From positions 1-64,000 of the forward strand of contig JBBRYX010000018.1 in NCBI GenBank assembly GCA_038237225.1: DNA of 64,000 nt, in the 5' to 3' direction. The DNA comes from DASVUC01 sp038237225. GTDB taxonomy: Bacteria; Planctomycetota; Phycisphaerae; Tepidisphaerales; Tepidisphaeraceae. The notes under the pieces are model-generated. The model was not told the DNA's origin, did not search any database, and saw only the letters and a list, made by a program, of their open reading frames with translations. The position numbers and the translations under genes were made by a program. Each line of letters starts with the position of its first letter. The first letter of the stretch is position 1. This document shows positions 1 to 8,970 of this stretch, one piece after another.

Positions 1-442
<442 letters not shown>

Positions 443-530
443 GATACTTAGAATCATCCCCAGAGCAATCTGTGGTGAAATGTTAGCGCAATCTCGTTTG
501 ACCCAACGGCGAAAGCCCGCGGATCAGAAA

Positions 531-550
531 CGTCGATGGCGACATCGACG
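531..550 (+). other. Inverted repeat after 16S (possible processing stem)
   Basis: CGTCGATG and CATCGACG form a perfect 8-bp stem around GCGA, about 95 nt after the 16S 3' end and before the terminator. It could be a processing or stabilising stem of the rRNA precursor tail; this is inference only. Confidence 0.4.
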
Positions 551-590
551 GATGGCTTCCGACTATTCACTTGTCAAAGATCAATTGACA

Positions 591-623
591 AAAGCCCGGC
601 ATCGAAAGATGACGGGCTTTTTT
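591..623 (+). terminator. Rho-independent terminator of the 16S transcript
   Basis: AAAGCCCG (591-598) pairs perfectly with CGGGCTTT (613-620) and runs into a T tract (618-623). It lies about 155 nt after the 16S end, with no coding sequence between, so the 16S gene appears to be transcribed alone. Confidence 0.85.
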
Positions 624-669
624 GTTGCGCGGGTTATCTGCTAGGATGGGTTGAGCAGGAGCGTCCGTT

Positions 670-876
670 ATGACTTACCGAGCTCACGTCAAAAATGGTC
701 AGATCACTCTCGATGAACCGGCGCGTCTGCCGGAGGGGGCCGAGCTGAATGTCGAAGTGGTTGAGAAAAGAGTACCCATCACAAGGCCAAAAAAGCGCAT
801 GCCTCTTCGCGATTTCACCCCGATCGAGATGCCAGGCGGTCCTCTCTCAGATGATATCATTCGCGATCGGCGGTGA
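670..876 (+). CDS. VapB-like antitoxin (DUF104/AF2212-like)
   Basis: A 68-residue protein. Its N-terminal half (VKNGQITLDEPARLPEGAEL) resembles the short beta-rich antitoxins of the AF2212/DUF104 type that bind DNA and a partner toxin; the C-terminal tail is charged (DDIIRDRR), as is usual for a toxin-binding tail. A GAGCAGGAG-like ribosome site lies upstream of the ATG. The PIN-domain gene starts 3 nt after its stop, so the two are almost certainly co-transcribed as an antitoxin-toxin pair. Autoregulation is expected for such pairs but no clear operator was identified. Confidence 0.75.
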   Translation: MTYRAHVKNGQITLDEPARLPEGAELNVEVVEKRVPITRPKKRMPLRDFTPIEMPGGPLSDDIIRDRR

Positions 877-879
877 ATC

Positions 880-1332
880 ATGTCGATCTGCTTCATCGAC
901 TCTTCGGCGCTCGTAAAGCGCTATCGCCATGAGGTGGGATCGAATCGTCTGTCTGCACTTATGAAGGCCACCGACCAAATGCTGATCGCGCGGCTAACGA
1001 TTGTCGAGGTTTCATCGGCACTTGTTCGAAGGGCGCAAGAATCAAAGACAAGCGGAGACGATTTCGGGATAGCTTTGGACATTTTTGACGCTGAGGTGGA
1101 TGACTCATTCGATGTGGTGGAACTGGAACGTCAAGTGATAGACGGCGCAGTACACATGGCCCGCAAGCATGCCTTACGCGGAGCTGACGCGATCCAGCTT
1201 GCCTGTGCTCTGCTGTCGCGAGCTGAACTTCCCGGGCCACCGGATTTCTACCTTGTCTCCGCCGATGACGAACTCAACGCCGCCGCCGCGGCGGAGGGTT
1301 TGCGGGTGGAGAATCCGAATCTGCATCCGTAG
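880..1332 (+). CDS. vapC: PIN-domain ribonuclease toxin VapC
   Basis: A 150-residue PIN-domain protein. The acidic metal-binding residues of the family are present: D7 in FIDSSALVKRY, E43 in TIVEVSSAL, D103 in GADAIQLA, and D129/D130 in VSADDEL. VapC toxins cleave tRNA or rRNA with Mg2+ and are held inactive by the upstream antitoxin. Length is typical. It is 3 nt behind the antitoxin gene. The target RNA cannot be told from sequence. Confidence 0.88.
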   Translation: MSICFIDSSALVKRYRHEVGSNRLSALMKATDQMLIARLTIVEVSSALVRRAQESKTSGDDFGIALDIFDAEVDDSFDVVELERQVIDGAVHMARKHALRGADAIQLACALLSRAELPGPPDFYLVSADDELNAAAAAEGLRVENPNLHP

Positions 1333-1472
1333 TCTGCCTCGGAGGTATGAGCAATGGCGCGAATCGCGGAGCGTCGCCATGTACTCTTGTCGCCAAAATC
1401 TTTGCGGAACGCACCAGGATTTGACGCAACATCTGATCGGTGGCATTGTCAGCCTGTAATGAAAGGCAGCCG

Positions 1473-2240
1473 ATGAAACGCGAGGGAACCTTGCTTGACC
1501 GCCCCGATATAGACGCGGGGTACGATTCATCCATCAACCCGGAATCGGTGGGAATACCGTCCCGAAAGCGATCGCACTGGCCTTGGGCTATTGCATTGAT
1601 GTTTACGGTGGCATGTGCGTCTACGGTGTACCTCGTGGGTAGGTTTACGAGCATTCCGGGGGAGGTCGTGAGGGGGTTAGGGCCTCAAAGCACGTATACA
1701 ACGGCTATTCACAACACTGTGGGAACACTTCGAGGTGTAAAGAAACTCGTCGTGTTGAACGTCCCGATAAGCGCGGAAATCACGAAGAGTAAGGAAACTC
1801 GAGTTATCTACGGCAAGGTGAATATGGGCACCACGGTGGTGACACTGCGAGCGAACGACAATAAGGTTCAGTTTTACATCCCGCTGGAAGACATGAAACA
1901 GGAAGATTTCCAATACGACAAGCAGCGACGGGTTATCTTGGTGAATATTCCAAAGCCAATGCTCGACGAAGACATGGTTGAGGTCCAGACGGACCCGAAC
2001 AAGATTGAAATCAGAACGGACGTCGGATGGGCGTCACTCAATAGTCGTGAGGGTAATTTTCTTCGAGAAGAACCCAAAGCGGAACTGCGCCCCCGCGTCT
2101 TAGCAACGGCCAAAGACTACCCATTGCTGCAGGCACATGCTGCTGACCGGGGTCTGATCGTTTTCAGAGAGGATATCGTAGCTCGTCTGGCAGACGCGCT
2201 CGGACAAGATTTGGTGGCAGAAGTTCGATACAGAGAATAA
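1473..2240 (+). CDS. DUF4230 membrane-anchored protein
   Basis: About 255 residues from the chosen ATG at 1473, which has AAAGG 7 nt upstream; a GTG at 1440 is possible but lacks a site. One transmembrane segment follows a charged N-terminus (WPWAIALMFTVACASTVYLV), then an extracytoplasmic domain with the DUF4230 pattern (LRGVKKLVVLNVPISAEIT, then short beta strands). The family has no established biochemical role. The C-terminus is helical. It stands alone between the toxin pair and the next membrane protein. Confidence 0.6.
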   Translation: MKREGTLLDRPDIDAGYDSSINPESVGIPSRKRSHWPWAIALMFTVACASTVYLVGRFTSIPGEVVRGLGPQSTYTTAIHNTVGTLRGVKKLVVLNVPISAEITKSKETRVIYGKVNMGTTVVTLRANDNKVQFYIPLEDMKQEDFQYDKQRRVILVNIPKPMLDEDMVEVQTDPNKIEIRTDVGWASLNSREGNFLREEPKAELRPRVLATAKDYPLLQAHAADRGLIVFREDIVARLADALGQDLVAEVRYRE

Positions 2241-2267
2241 ATACCGCCGACCGGCGATTGGCGCGAC

Positions 2268-2633
2268 ATGTCCTACGCACCGAGACGGATTCCTTTGGCT
2301 TTGTCACGCGTATCTAACGTGCGCGCTTCGTCAGCACCGGCGTCTGCTCGGGCGGGCAAACCGAATGCAGCAGGAAGAGTCTTGGCTGCCCGAACCATCG
2401 CAGTCGTTGCCGACTTCCTCCAGATCATAATGTTCCCATTTTTCCTCGAAGGCATACTCTCACCGCTCGAAGTCTTACCCGACCTGGCGGTTGCAGCCTC
2501 GCTTACCGCACTCGTCGGTTGGCACATCGTATTTCTTCCTACGTTTCTCGTGGAGCAGCTCCCGCTCGCCGATTTAGCCCCCACATGGACGATTGCGGTG
2601 ATATTTGCAACTCGAGGCACCCGCGGAGGCTGA
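2268..2633 (+). CDS. Conserved small membrane protein
   Basis: A 121-residue protein with a basic N-terminus (about 45 residues) and two or three hydrophobic segments (VADFLQIIMFPFFLEGI, LAVAASLTALVGWHIVFLPTF, LADLAPTWTIAVIFAT). The pattern of a bundle of short hydrophobic helices ending in a PTWT motif recalls conserved hypothetical membrane proteins of bacteria. No strong ribosome site precedes the ATG at 2268. Function unknown. Confidence 0.5.
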   Translation: MSYAPRRIPLALSRVSNVRASSAPASARAGKPNAAGRVLAARTIAVVADFLQIIMFPFFLEGILSPLEVLPDLAVAASLTALVGWHIVFLPTFLVEQLPLADLAPTWTIAVIFATRGTRGG

Positions 2634-2636
2634 TCT

Positions 2637-3020
<384 letters not shown>

Positions 3021-3057
3021 TGCTTTGCGCCTCGGGGCGCGCATTGAACATTCCTGA

Positions 3058-3303
3058 GGATGGTGGTCACCACGAAATCCGCCGCGGGGTAGAACCCACG
3101 TTCTTGGTACGTCTCGGCTTCCGAGGGCAGCGCAAGCTCAGCGGCAGACCGAAGATGACTATTGGACTGCGGCGGCTTTGGAAGCCGAAGCGAAGTCGCG
3201 GGCAAAGAGGGAGAAGCCGATTTCATTGGAGCAGGTGGAGCGCGAGCTGGATGCGCGTAAGCGCGCGACCGCGAAGCGGCCGGGGGTCCGAGAACGCCCA
3301 TGA
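3058..3303 (+). pseudogene. Start-less remnant, antitoxin-like C-terminus
   Basis: Frame 1 after a stop at 3055 carries a coding-like, charged peptide (DYWTAAALEAEAKSRAKREK, then SLEQVERELDARKRATAKRP) up to the stop at 3301. There is no usable start codon in frame. The composition recalls the C-terminal half of a small antitoxin or ribbon-helix-helix protein. I take it as a remnant. Confidence 0.3.
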
Positions 3304-3424
3304 TCCGGCGGGACTTGGCAGGTAGCGTTACTTCCAACGTGCGATTCCTGTCGGATGTTTACGCGAAGCTTGCATCCACGGCGGGGGGTGCGGTAGGGTC
3401 GCGGGCTTATCCAGGAGATGATCC

Positions 3425-4489
3425 ATGGCTGACAAAGCCCCGCCTCGACGTCGGTCCGCGGTTGCGGTGAAGCAGGAGATGCAGGCGACGATCGCCGATG
3501 TGCAGAAGGAAGTTCAGGAGCGGCGCGAGGCGGCGGCGACGCCGGAGCAGCGGATTGAGGAGCGCCATGTCGCCAAGGCGGTGGAGGCGGCGGATGCGCT
3601 GTTCGCCGAAGGGGTGGTCAAGGGCGTGTCGGACCTTCGCTCGACGCTCGGAAAAATCCTGGGCCAGCTTTCCGAGAAGCTCGAAGCGGAGATCGACAAA
3701 TATGGGCAGATCAAGAAGGCGGTTGACGTCAAGGAAAAGGAGCTGGTCGAGATCTACGAGATTCAGAAATCCGCCTCGACCCTCGCGGCACTGATCGAAG
3801 CGCAGCAGCGCAAGCGAGAAGACTTCGAGGTGGACATGAATCGCCAGCGGGAAACGCTGAGCCGCGAGATCGAGACGACGCGAGACGAATGGGAGACGCA
3901 GAAGTCCGCCCGCGAGCATGAGACGCGGGAGGCGGACGCGGCGGAGAAGAAACGCCGCGAGCGCGAAAAGGAGGAATATCGATACGCTTTTGCGCGCGAG
4001 CAGCAGTTGGCGAAAGACCAGTTTGTCGATGAGAAGGCCAAGCTGGAGCGTGACCTCATGGAGAAGAAATCGCAGCAGGAAAAGGATTTGACGGATCGCG
4101 AGCGCGCGATCACTTCGCGCGAGGAGGAATTGATTACGCTGCGTCAACGGGCCGAGGCATCTCCGCGTCAGCTCGAAACCGCGCTTGCCCAAGCGGTCAA
4201 GGAGAGCGCCCGAAAGGCGGAACTCGATGTGGCCGCGCGAGACGAGTTGCTCAAGCGCGAGTTCGCCGGCGAGCGCAACGTGCTGACCACGCGGATTACG
4301 TCGCTGGAGCAGACGGTCAAGGAGCAAAGCGCGCAGTTGCTCAAGCTGTCGCAGCAGGCGGAGAAGGCTTACACACAAGTCCAGGACATCGCGGTGAAAG
4401 CGATCGAAGGATCGAGTAATTTCAAGTCGTTGACCAGCCTCCAGCAGCTTCTTGCCGAACAGGGCCGCAAGCAGGGGCAGGAGAAGTAG
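3425..4489 (+). CDS. Long coiled-coil protein
   Basis: A 354-residue, almost wholly helical protein. After a basic N-terminus come continuous heptad-rich segments with many Glu, Lys, Arg and Gln, for example around residues 100-300 (KREDFEVDMNRQRETLSREI). No enzymatic motif, signal peptide or transmembrane segment is visible, so it is likely a cytoplasmic structural or scaffold protein. AGGAGA lies 8 nt before the ATG. It appears monocistronic. Similar conserved hypotheticals exist but have no defined role. Confidence 0.7.
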   Translation: MADKAPPRRRSAVAVKQEMQATIADVQKEVQERREAAATPEQRIEERHVAKAVEAADALFAEGVVKGVSDLRSTLGKILGQLSEKLEAEIDKYGQIKKAVDVKEKELVEIYEIQKSASTLAALIEAQQRKREDFEVDMNRQRETLSREIETTRDEWETQKSAREHETREADAAEKKRREREKEEYRYAFAREQQLAKDQFVDEKAKLERDLMEKKSQQEKDLTDRERAITSREEELITLRQRAEASPRQLETALAQAVKESARKAELDVAARDELLKREFAGERNVLTTRITSLEQTVKEQSAQLLKLSQQAEKAYTQVQDIAVKAIEGSSNFKSLTSLQQLLAEQGRKQGQEK

Positions 4490-4577
4490 CGGGCAGGAGA
4501 TCTTGTCTCGCGCGAAACCCGGGTGGTTAACCCTACCCGGCTTGCCACACCAGCGGTTACCGACCGGCAAATTTACG

Positions 4578-4606
4578 TTGACTCGATCCATTTGGCGCAT
4601 CAAGAT
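4578..4606 (+). promoter_or_regulatory. Candidate sigma70 promoter of the 45-aa ORF
   Basis: TTGACT (4578-4583), a 17-nt spacer, then CAAGAT (4601-4606). A start about 7 nt downstream would give a short leader carrying GGAGGAAGG just before the ATG at 4632. Confidence 0.4.
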
Positions 4607-4631
4607 GCCCCATTCCGCGGGAGGAAGGCTG

Positions 4632-4769
4632 ATGGGCATTCAATTTCAATATGAGGACAAGACAGTTCAGAAGGGGCCAACCCGCGACAGCGGGGCAATG
4701 ACGCAGGAAGGGGGAGCTGTTTACAGCCTCGGGCTAAAATCTGATCTCGCGCACCGAGAAAATTATTGA
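4632..4769 (+). CDS. Candidate small protein, 45 aa
   Basis: A short frame beginning MGIQFQYEDKTVQKGPTRD and ending at TGA 4767-4769. It has an unusually strong Shine-Dalgarno run (GGAGGAAGG, about 4619-4627) and a plausible promoter at 4578-4606. The peptide is hydrophilic with no signal or transmembrane segment. I do not recognise it; support is from signals, not homology. Confidence 0.4.
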   Translation: MGIQFQYEDKTVQKGPTRDSGAMTQEGGAVYSLGLKSDLAHRENY

Positions 4770-4796
4770 CACAACGGGTCGCCGGTTTGGTAAACT
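4766..4796 (+). promoter_or_regulatory. Candidate promoter before the TPR gene
   Basis: TTGACA (4766-4771) and TAAACT (4791-4796) with a TG one base before the -10 (extended -10). The spacer is 19 nt, a little long. It lies about 165 nt before the TPR gene start. Confidence 0.4.
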
Positions 4797-4959
4797 GATT
4801 GGCGAAGCGGGTTCGCTCGGGTTCGAGTATCGGCGTGATGAACTGCGGTAGCCGGGGCGTCAGAATTTTTTATCCGATTTTCCGGAGCGCCGACATCATT
4901 GGGCCGCCCACTTCTTTTTTTTTAATATTAACGTGCGGGGAGTGTCAAGGAGGACGAGC

Positions 4960-5685
4960 ATGTCCCGTGCGGAAAAGCAGCGGCGCCGGATACGGCGCAA
5001 AGCGCGTGGACGACAGAGCCCACAAAACCAATGGGCGCTGGCGGGGAATGAACGAGCGCCTCGTGGAATCGTATTTCTCAATTACGACGTCACCGCGGAA
5101 AAACTCGTGGTTCCGGCGGAGGCGGATCCGGGTCTCGATCGGATGTCGGATGACGATCACCGGACGCTTTACAAACAGTTGATCGAAGATCCTCCTATTG
5201 CGATCGAGCGCCTCAAGAGCCTGCTCGAGGATTTCCCCGATTCACGGACGCTCCGGAACTGGCTGAGCGTCGCGTATTCAAGTGCCGGGGACAATGGGGG
5301 CGCTGAGCGCGAGGCGCGTGTTTTATATGAGCGTCATCCCGACTACCTCTTCGCGAAATTAACCGTGGCGCAATTCTGTCTGCAGCGGGGCGACATCGCC
5401 GAGTTTGAGGCGATCTTTGAGAAAAAGTTCGATCTGAAGCTGATGTATCCCGAGCGCGATCTATTTCACATCTCGGAGTATCTCGGACTTGCACGGCTCA
5501 TGGTTGAGTATTACCTGCGGATCAAGCAGCATAGCGCGGCACAGATCTCATTCAACATGATGGAAGAAATCGCACCGGATCATCCGCTGACGGAACAGGC
5601 GCGGATAGTGATGGTGGGGTCAGTCCTGCTGCGTTCGATTAAGGGGCTGGCGCGGGATGTCCTTCGAAAGGCGACTTTGCGTTAA
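4960..5685 (+). CDS. Tetratricopeptide-type helical repeat protein
   Basis: A 241-residue protein from the ATG at 4960, which has AAGGAGG 6 nt upstream. The basic N-terminus (MSRAEKQRRRIRRKARGR) is followed by helical repeats of TPR character (IERLKSLLEDFPDSRTLRNW, then segments with alternating small and aromatic residues to about residue 230). TPR proteins mediate protein-protein contacts; no partner can be named. No signal peptide or membrane span is visible, so it is probably cytoplasmic. Confidence 0.6.
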   Translation: MSRAEKQRRRIRRKARGRQSPQNQWALAGNERAPRGIVFLNYDVTAEKLVVPAEADPGLDRMSDDDHRTLYKQLIEDPPIAIERLKSLLEDFPDSRTLRNWLSVAYSSAGDNGGAEREARVLYERHPDYLFAKLTVAQFCLQRGDIAEFEAIFEKKFDLKLMYPERDLFHISEYLGLARLMVEYYLRIKQHSAAQISFNMMEEIAPDHPLTEQARIVMVGSVLLRSIKGLARDVLRKATLR

Positions 5686-5728
5686 GCCGTTCACCGCGCG
5701 GGGCGGGATCGAGCAGTTGGATTTGGAA

Positions 5729-6274
5729 TCACTTTCGAACCGCGCTCGCCTCGGTGGGCACGGGGACATACCCGCCGATGGCTTCGCTGACGGGGTCGAT
5801 GGTGATGAAGGCGTGAGGATCAAGTTGTCTGACGGTGCGGAGCAGATCCTTCGCGCGCTTGCGCGGAGCGACGACGAAGAGCAGGCGGATTTCACCATCG
5901 CGGGCTTCTCCGCGGAGTGCGGTGACACCGAACCCCTGGGCCATGATCGCGGTGCGAAGCGGGTGGGCGGAGCTGTGCTGGGTGATGATGCGCATCAGGA
6001 TTGACCCTTGACCCCTCCAGCGTTCCAGCGTGATTCCGACGGCGGTGCCGCAGCCGAAACCGACGGCCCAGCCGACGATCGCCCAGGGGTCGCCCTGGTT
6101 GATGTACTTCATGCACTTGGAGATGGCGAAGATCCAGACCGCGGATTCGATAATGCCGAGGACGACGGATTGCAGGCGTTTTCCGCGGACGGTGTAGATA
6201 ACGCGAATGGTGCCGACCGAGACATCGGCAATCCGAAGCGAAAAGATCATGAGCGCAACGAGGGCGGGATTCAT
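5729..6274 (-). CDS. DUF5698/DUF2179 membrane protein (UPF0316-like)
   Basis: A 181-residue protein from the ATG at 6274 (codon complement 6272-6274). The N-terminal half has three hydrophobic helices (LVALMIFSLRIADVSVGTIR, VVLGIIESAVWIFAIS, AIVGWAVGFGCGTAVGITL) as in DUF5698; the C-terminal half is a soluble DUF2179-like domain with the typical AFITIDPVSEAIGGYV ending. Related proteins such as UPF0316 members are integral inner-membrane proteins of unknown role. The upstream gene on the other strand diverges from it. Confidence 0.8.
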   Translation of the reverse strand: MNPALVALMIFSLRIADVSVGTIRVIYTVRGKRLQSVVLGIIESAVWIFAISKCMKYINQGDPWAIVGWAVGFGCGTAVGITLERWRGQGSILMRIITQHSSAHPLRTAIMAQGFGVTALRGEARDGEIRLLFVVAPRKRAKDLLRTVRQLDPHAFITIDPVSEAIGGYVPVPTEASAVRK

Positions 6275-6336
6275 GGGAGAGATGGTAGGGGCCGAGGGTT
6301 CTATTGGAAGGGATGCGCCGATGCGGGCCGCTGGAG

Positions 6337-6342
6337 TAGAAT
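6337..6342 (+). promoter_or_regulatory. TAGAAT -10 element close to the DUF6036 start
   Basis: TAGAAT ends 10 nt before the ATG at 6353, so the transcript would have a leader of only a few nucleotides. The same arrangement recurs at other genes in this window. No convincing -35 is seen. Confidence 0.45.
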
Positions 6343-6352
6343 AGATTGGAGA

Positions 6353-7174
6353 ATGATGCGACCTCGATCGGAGCACACGGCTTCGGATTCACCGCTCTGG
6401 GAGTTGGCGCGGAACCATCTTTCAATCGAAGCGACGGATCTGATTCGCGCGATCGCGTTGCAGGTTGAATCGGCGGACTTGGATTTTCGCACGCGGCTCT
6501 TGATCAGGGATTCACTGGCCGCGCTACGTGACGTGCGGGGTGACCCGTGGTTAGAGGAGATGCTTAAGCAAAGCGGGCACTTCGAGACTGTTACGAAGCT
6601 TGCGGCGGAGACCCCTGGCGAAGTTGGATTCAGATTCTTGGGGAGACGACTTATGAGTTATCAGGATCCTGAAGTTGTGAGAGAGTTTCTGCGCGAGCTT
6701 GGCAGGGGAATCCAATCACCGGCCAAAGTGATCATCGGCGGATCGACCGCGCTGATTTTTGCAGGATTGCTCTTGCGCCGAACGGACGATATCGATGTCG
6801 TTGATGAACTTCCGGCATCCATCCGATCAGAGCGAGACCTTTTGAATAAGCTTCAGGAACGGTACGAACTGCGCCTGGCGCACTTTCAATCGCACTATTT
6901 GCCGGATGGGTGGGAATCTCGAATCCATTCACTCGGCCGATTTGACTTGATCGAAGCCTTCATCGTTGACGGTTACGACACTGCGGTAGGCAAATTGTTC
7001 AGCAAGCGAGACAAGGACCTTGATGACCTGCGGGTTTTGAAACGAGCGCTGGATCAATCGGCGTTTGCTTCACGATTGAGTAGTGCCGGCCAAAGGCTTC
7101 TCCAGGAACCGGAACTTCGACAGAATGCTGAGAAAAACTGGTACATCCTGTTCGGTGAAGCGTTACCGGCTTGA
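6353..7174 (+). CDS. DUF6036-type nucleotidyltransferase
   Basis: A 273-residue protein; ATG codons at 6353 and 6356 are both possible, with a weak GGAGA close by. The first ~115 residues are helical. The second part carries the minimal nucleotidyltransferase signature: IIGGSTALIFAG followed by RRTDDIDVVDELP, supplying the GGS turn and a D-x-D metal pair, then DKDLDDLRVLKRAL typical of DUF6036/AbiEii-like proteins. Such proteins can act as nucleotide-transferring toxins or as modifying enzymes; no antitoxin gene is adjacent, so its role is uncertain. The longer upstream reading frame is probably not translated. Confidence 0.7.
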   Translation: MMRPRSEHTASDSPLWELARNHLSIEATDLIRAIALQVESADLDFRTRLLIRDSLAALRDVRGDPWLEEMLKQSGHFETVTKLAAETPGEVGFRFLGRRLMSYQDPEVVREFLRELGRGIQSPAKVIIGGSTALIFAGLLLRRTDDIDVVDELPASIRSERDLLNKLQERYELRLAHFQSHYLPDGWESRIHSLGRFDLIEAFIVDGYDTAVGKLFSKRDKDLDDLRVLKRALDQSAFASRLSSAGQRLLQEPELRQNAEKNWYILFGEALPA

Positions 7175-7320
7175 GCCTGGTGGGTGGAAGAAGTTGCTGC
7201 CGCTGGAATGTGTCTGAAAGCCCCTTTCCATCCGGCGGTGAATGGCGATACTGAAGGGCTTTCGATCATCTGACGTTGCTTCAGTGCGGCACCGCAGTCT
7301 TTGACAAGAGGAAATCACTT

Positions 7321-8235
7321 ATGGGTCCGACCAATCTCGCTTTGGTCAAGCTCTTTGAAGCCGATCAGGAACTTCGTGAGGCGCAAGCACGCCTCGACGC
7401 GGCATCGAAGGGCGTGCGAATTCAGGAGCGTCGCACCAACGATCTTGCCGAGCAAATCAAGCTCACCCAGACGCAGTTGCGCGAACAGCAGGCGAAGGGG
7501 GGAAATCTCGAACTCGACATCAAGACGCGCGATGCGCACATCGAGAAGCTGCGGAGCCAGCAGCAGAGCGCGAAGAACAACAAAGAATACCAGGCGTTCC
7601 TCATCGAGATCAACACCGGCAAAGTGGATCGCGGGAAGGTTGAGGAGGAAACGCTCAAGGTCATGGAACAGGTCGAGAAACTTCAGGCTGAACTGAAGGA
7701 TCTGACGGCACAGCACGAGACCGAGCGGACGAATCTCGAGCAAATGAAGGCGAAGATCGGGGGAACGGTCAAGCAACTGCAATCTGAAATCGATCAACTA
7801 AAGCCCGCGCGCGATCAAGCGGCGGCTTCGGTGCCATCCAAGGCGCGAGTCCCGTTCGAGCGGCTGGCGGAACGTTACGACGGCGAGGCGCTGTCGTCCG
7901 TCGCCCGGCCGGATCGTCGCCGGGAAGAATACTTGTGCACCGTCTGTCACATGAATCTTGTGACGGATGTATACAACAAGCTGCACTCGCGGGATGACCT
8001 GGTGTTCTGTCCAAACTGCCAGCGGATCTTGTTTATTCCGGGCGATCTGCCGCCCGAGATGGCGGTGAATAAGAAGAAGGAACGCCGCGAGGCGAAATCG
8101 CAGGACCAAGAGACGGCCGCGGCTTCGGTGGAAGCGCCTGCTGCGACCGAATCGTCGAGCGCGGCGACGGAAACCGGTCAGGAAGGCTCGACCGATCCTT
8201 CTGCATCAGAGCCAGCGGCGCCGCCGGTGCCCTAA
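7321..8235 (+). CDS. C4-type zinc-ribbon coiled-coil protein (zf-RING_7)
   Basis: A 304-residue protein from the ATG at 7321 with AAGAGGAAA upstream. Residues about 10-175 form a long coiled coil; then comes the four-cysteine ribbon CTVCHMNLV ... FCPNCQRILF (around residues 203-240), the signature of the zf-RING_7 (DUF164) family; the tail is Ala/Glu/Ser-rich and probably disordered. Family members are cytoplasmic and often thought to bind nucleic acid. The next gene, RNase HI-like, is 132 nt away and is a frequent neighbour of this family, which suggests a shared nucleic-acid role. Confidence 0.85.
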   Translation: MGPTNLALVKLFEADQELREAQARLDAASKGVRIQERRTNDLAEQIKLTQTQLREQQAKGGNLELDIKTRDAHIEKLRSQQQSAKNNKEYQAFLIEINTGKVDRGKVEEETLKVMEQVEKLQAELKDLTAQHETERTNLEQMKAKIGGTVKQLQSEIDQLKPARDQAAASVPSKARVPFERLAERYDGEALSSVARPDRRREEYLCTVCHMNLVTDVYNKLHSRDDLVFCPNCQRILFIPGDLPPEMAVNKKKERREAKSQDQETAAASVEAPAATESSSAATETGQEGSTDPSASEPAAPPVP

Positions 8236-8367
8236 GTAGGGGTCGCGGGCAGGCGATTTCGCTCCTTGAAATAACTCCGGGCTTCCAGCATGGGAGGATT
8301 CGCAAATGCTTCAGCGATTCCGCCGGTTCACGATAGCCCCGCACGCAACGCGTGCGAGGAATGGCCC

Positions 8368-8949
8368 ATGAATGAAACCGTAACTCTCGAATTCGACGGA
8401 GGCTCCCGCGGAAACCCCGGTCCCGCGGGCGTTGGGGTTGTCGTGCGCGCTGCCGACGGTACGGCGCTCGTGACGCTCGGGCGCTTCATCGGACGCGCGA
8501 CGAACAACGTTGCCGAATATCGCGCGCTGATTACCGCGCTTGAGGAAGCGAAGAAACTTGGGGCGAAGAAAATCATGATCCGCGGCGACAGCGAGTTGAT
8601 CATCAAGCAGATGCGCGGGGAATACCGTGTGAAGCATCCGGATCTGAGGGAACTGTACGATGAGGCGCAACACCTCCTTCACCAGTTCAACGAAGCGAAG
8701 ATCGAGCACAATCTCCGGCACAAGAATGAGACCGCCGACAAGCTCGCCAATTTGGCGATGGACCGCAAGCGTGATGTGCTGGAGGTGGATGAATCACCAA
8801 TCGATGCCCCCGAAGCGGTGGAAACGCAGGCGGGACAGGCGTTTTCCTGTCCGCGCTGCGGGTGCGTGATCGAGGTGATCAAGCCGTCGTCCATTCGTCC
8901 GCACCAGCTTAAGCTGTTCGTTTGCCAGTGCGGTGCGAAGATGAATTGA
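8368..8949 (+). CDS. RNase HI-like protein with C-terminal zinc ribbon
   Basis: A 193-residue protein. The start at 8368 has GAGGA 7 nt upstream. The RNase H fold is clear: FDGGSRGNPGPAGVGVV (first catalytic Asp), NNVAEYRALITALEEA (Glu), RGDSELIIKQM (Asp) and a C-terminal Asp in NETADKLANLA. It should cleave RNA in RNA-DNA hybrids. An added tail has two Cys pairs (CPRCG and CQCG), probably a zinc ribbon, which is not part of classical RnhA. It follows the zf-RING_7 gene on the same strand. Confidence 0.85.
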   Translation: MNETVTLEFDGGSRGNPGPAGVGVVVRAADGTALVTLGRFIGRATNNVAEYRALITALEEAKKLGAKKIMIRGDSELIIKQMRGEYRVKHPDLRELYDEAQHLLHQFNEAKIEHNLRHKNETADKLANLAMDRKRDVLEVDESPIDAPEAVETQAGQAFSCPRCGCVIEVIKPSSIRPHQLKLFVCQCGAKMN

Positions 8950-8970
8950 ATGTTTTTGGAGACCGGAATC

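Larger units (their letters stand above)
4490..4959. other. Intergenic region with two candidate promoters
   Basis: 470 nt between the coiled-coil gene and the TPR gene. It holds a hairpin-like pair CCGGGT/ACCCGG near 4530-4550, a candidate promoter and small ORF (listed separately), and a second promoter candidate ahead of the TPR gene. A short AT-rich tract (about 4915-4930) precedes the TPR gene ribosome site. Confidence 0.5.
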
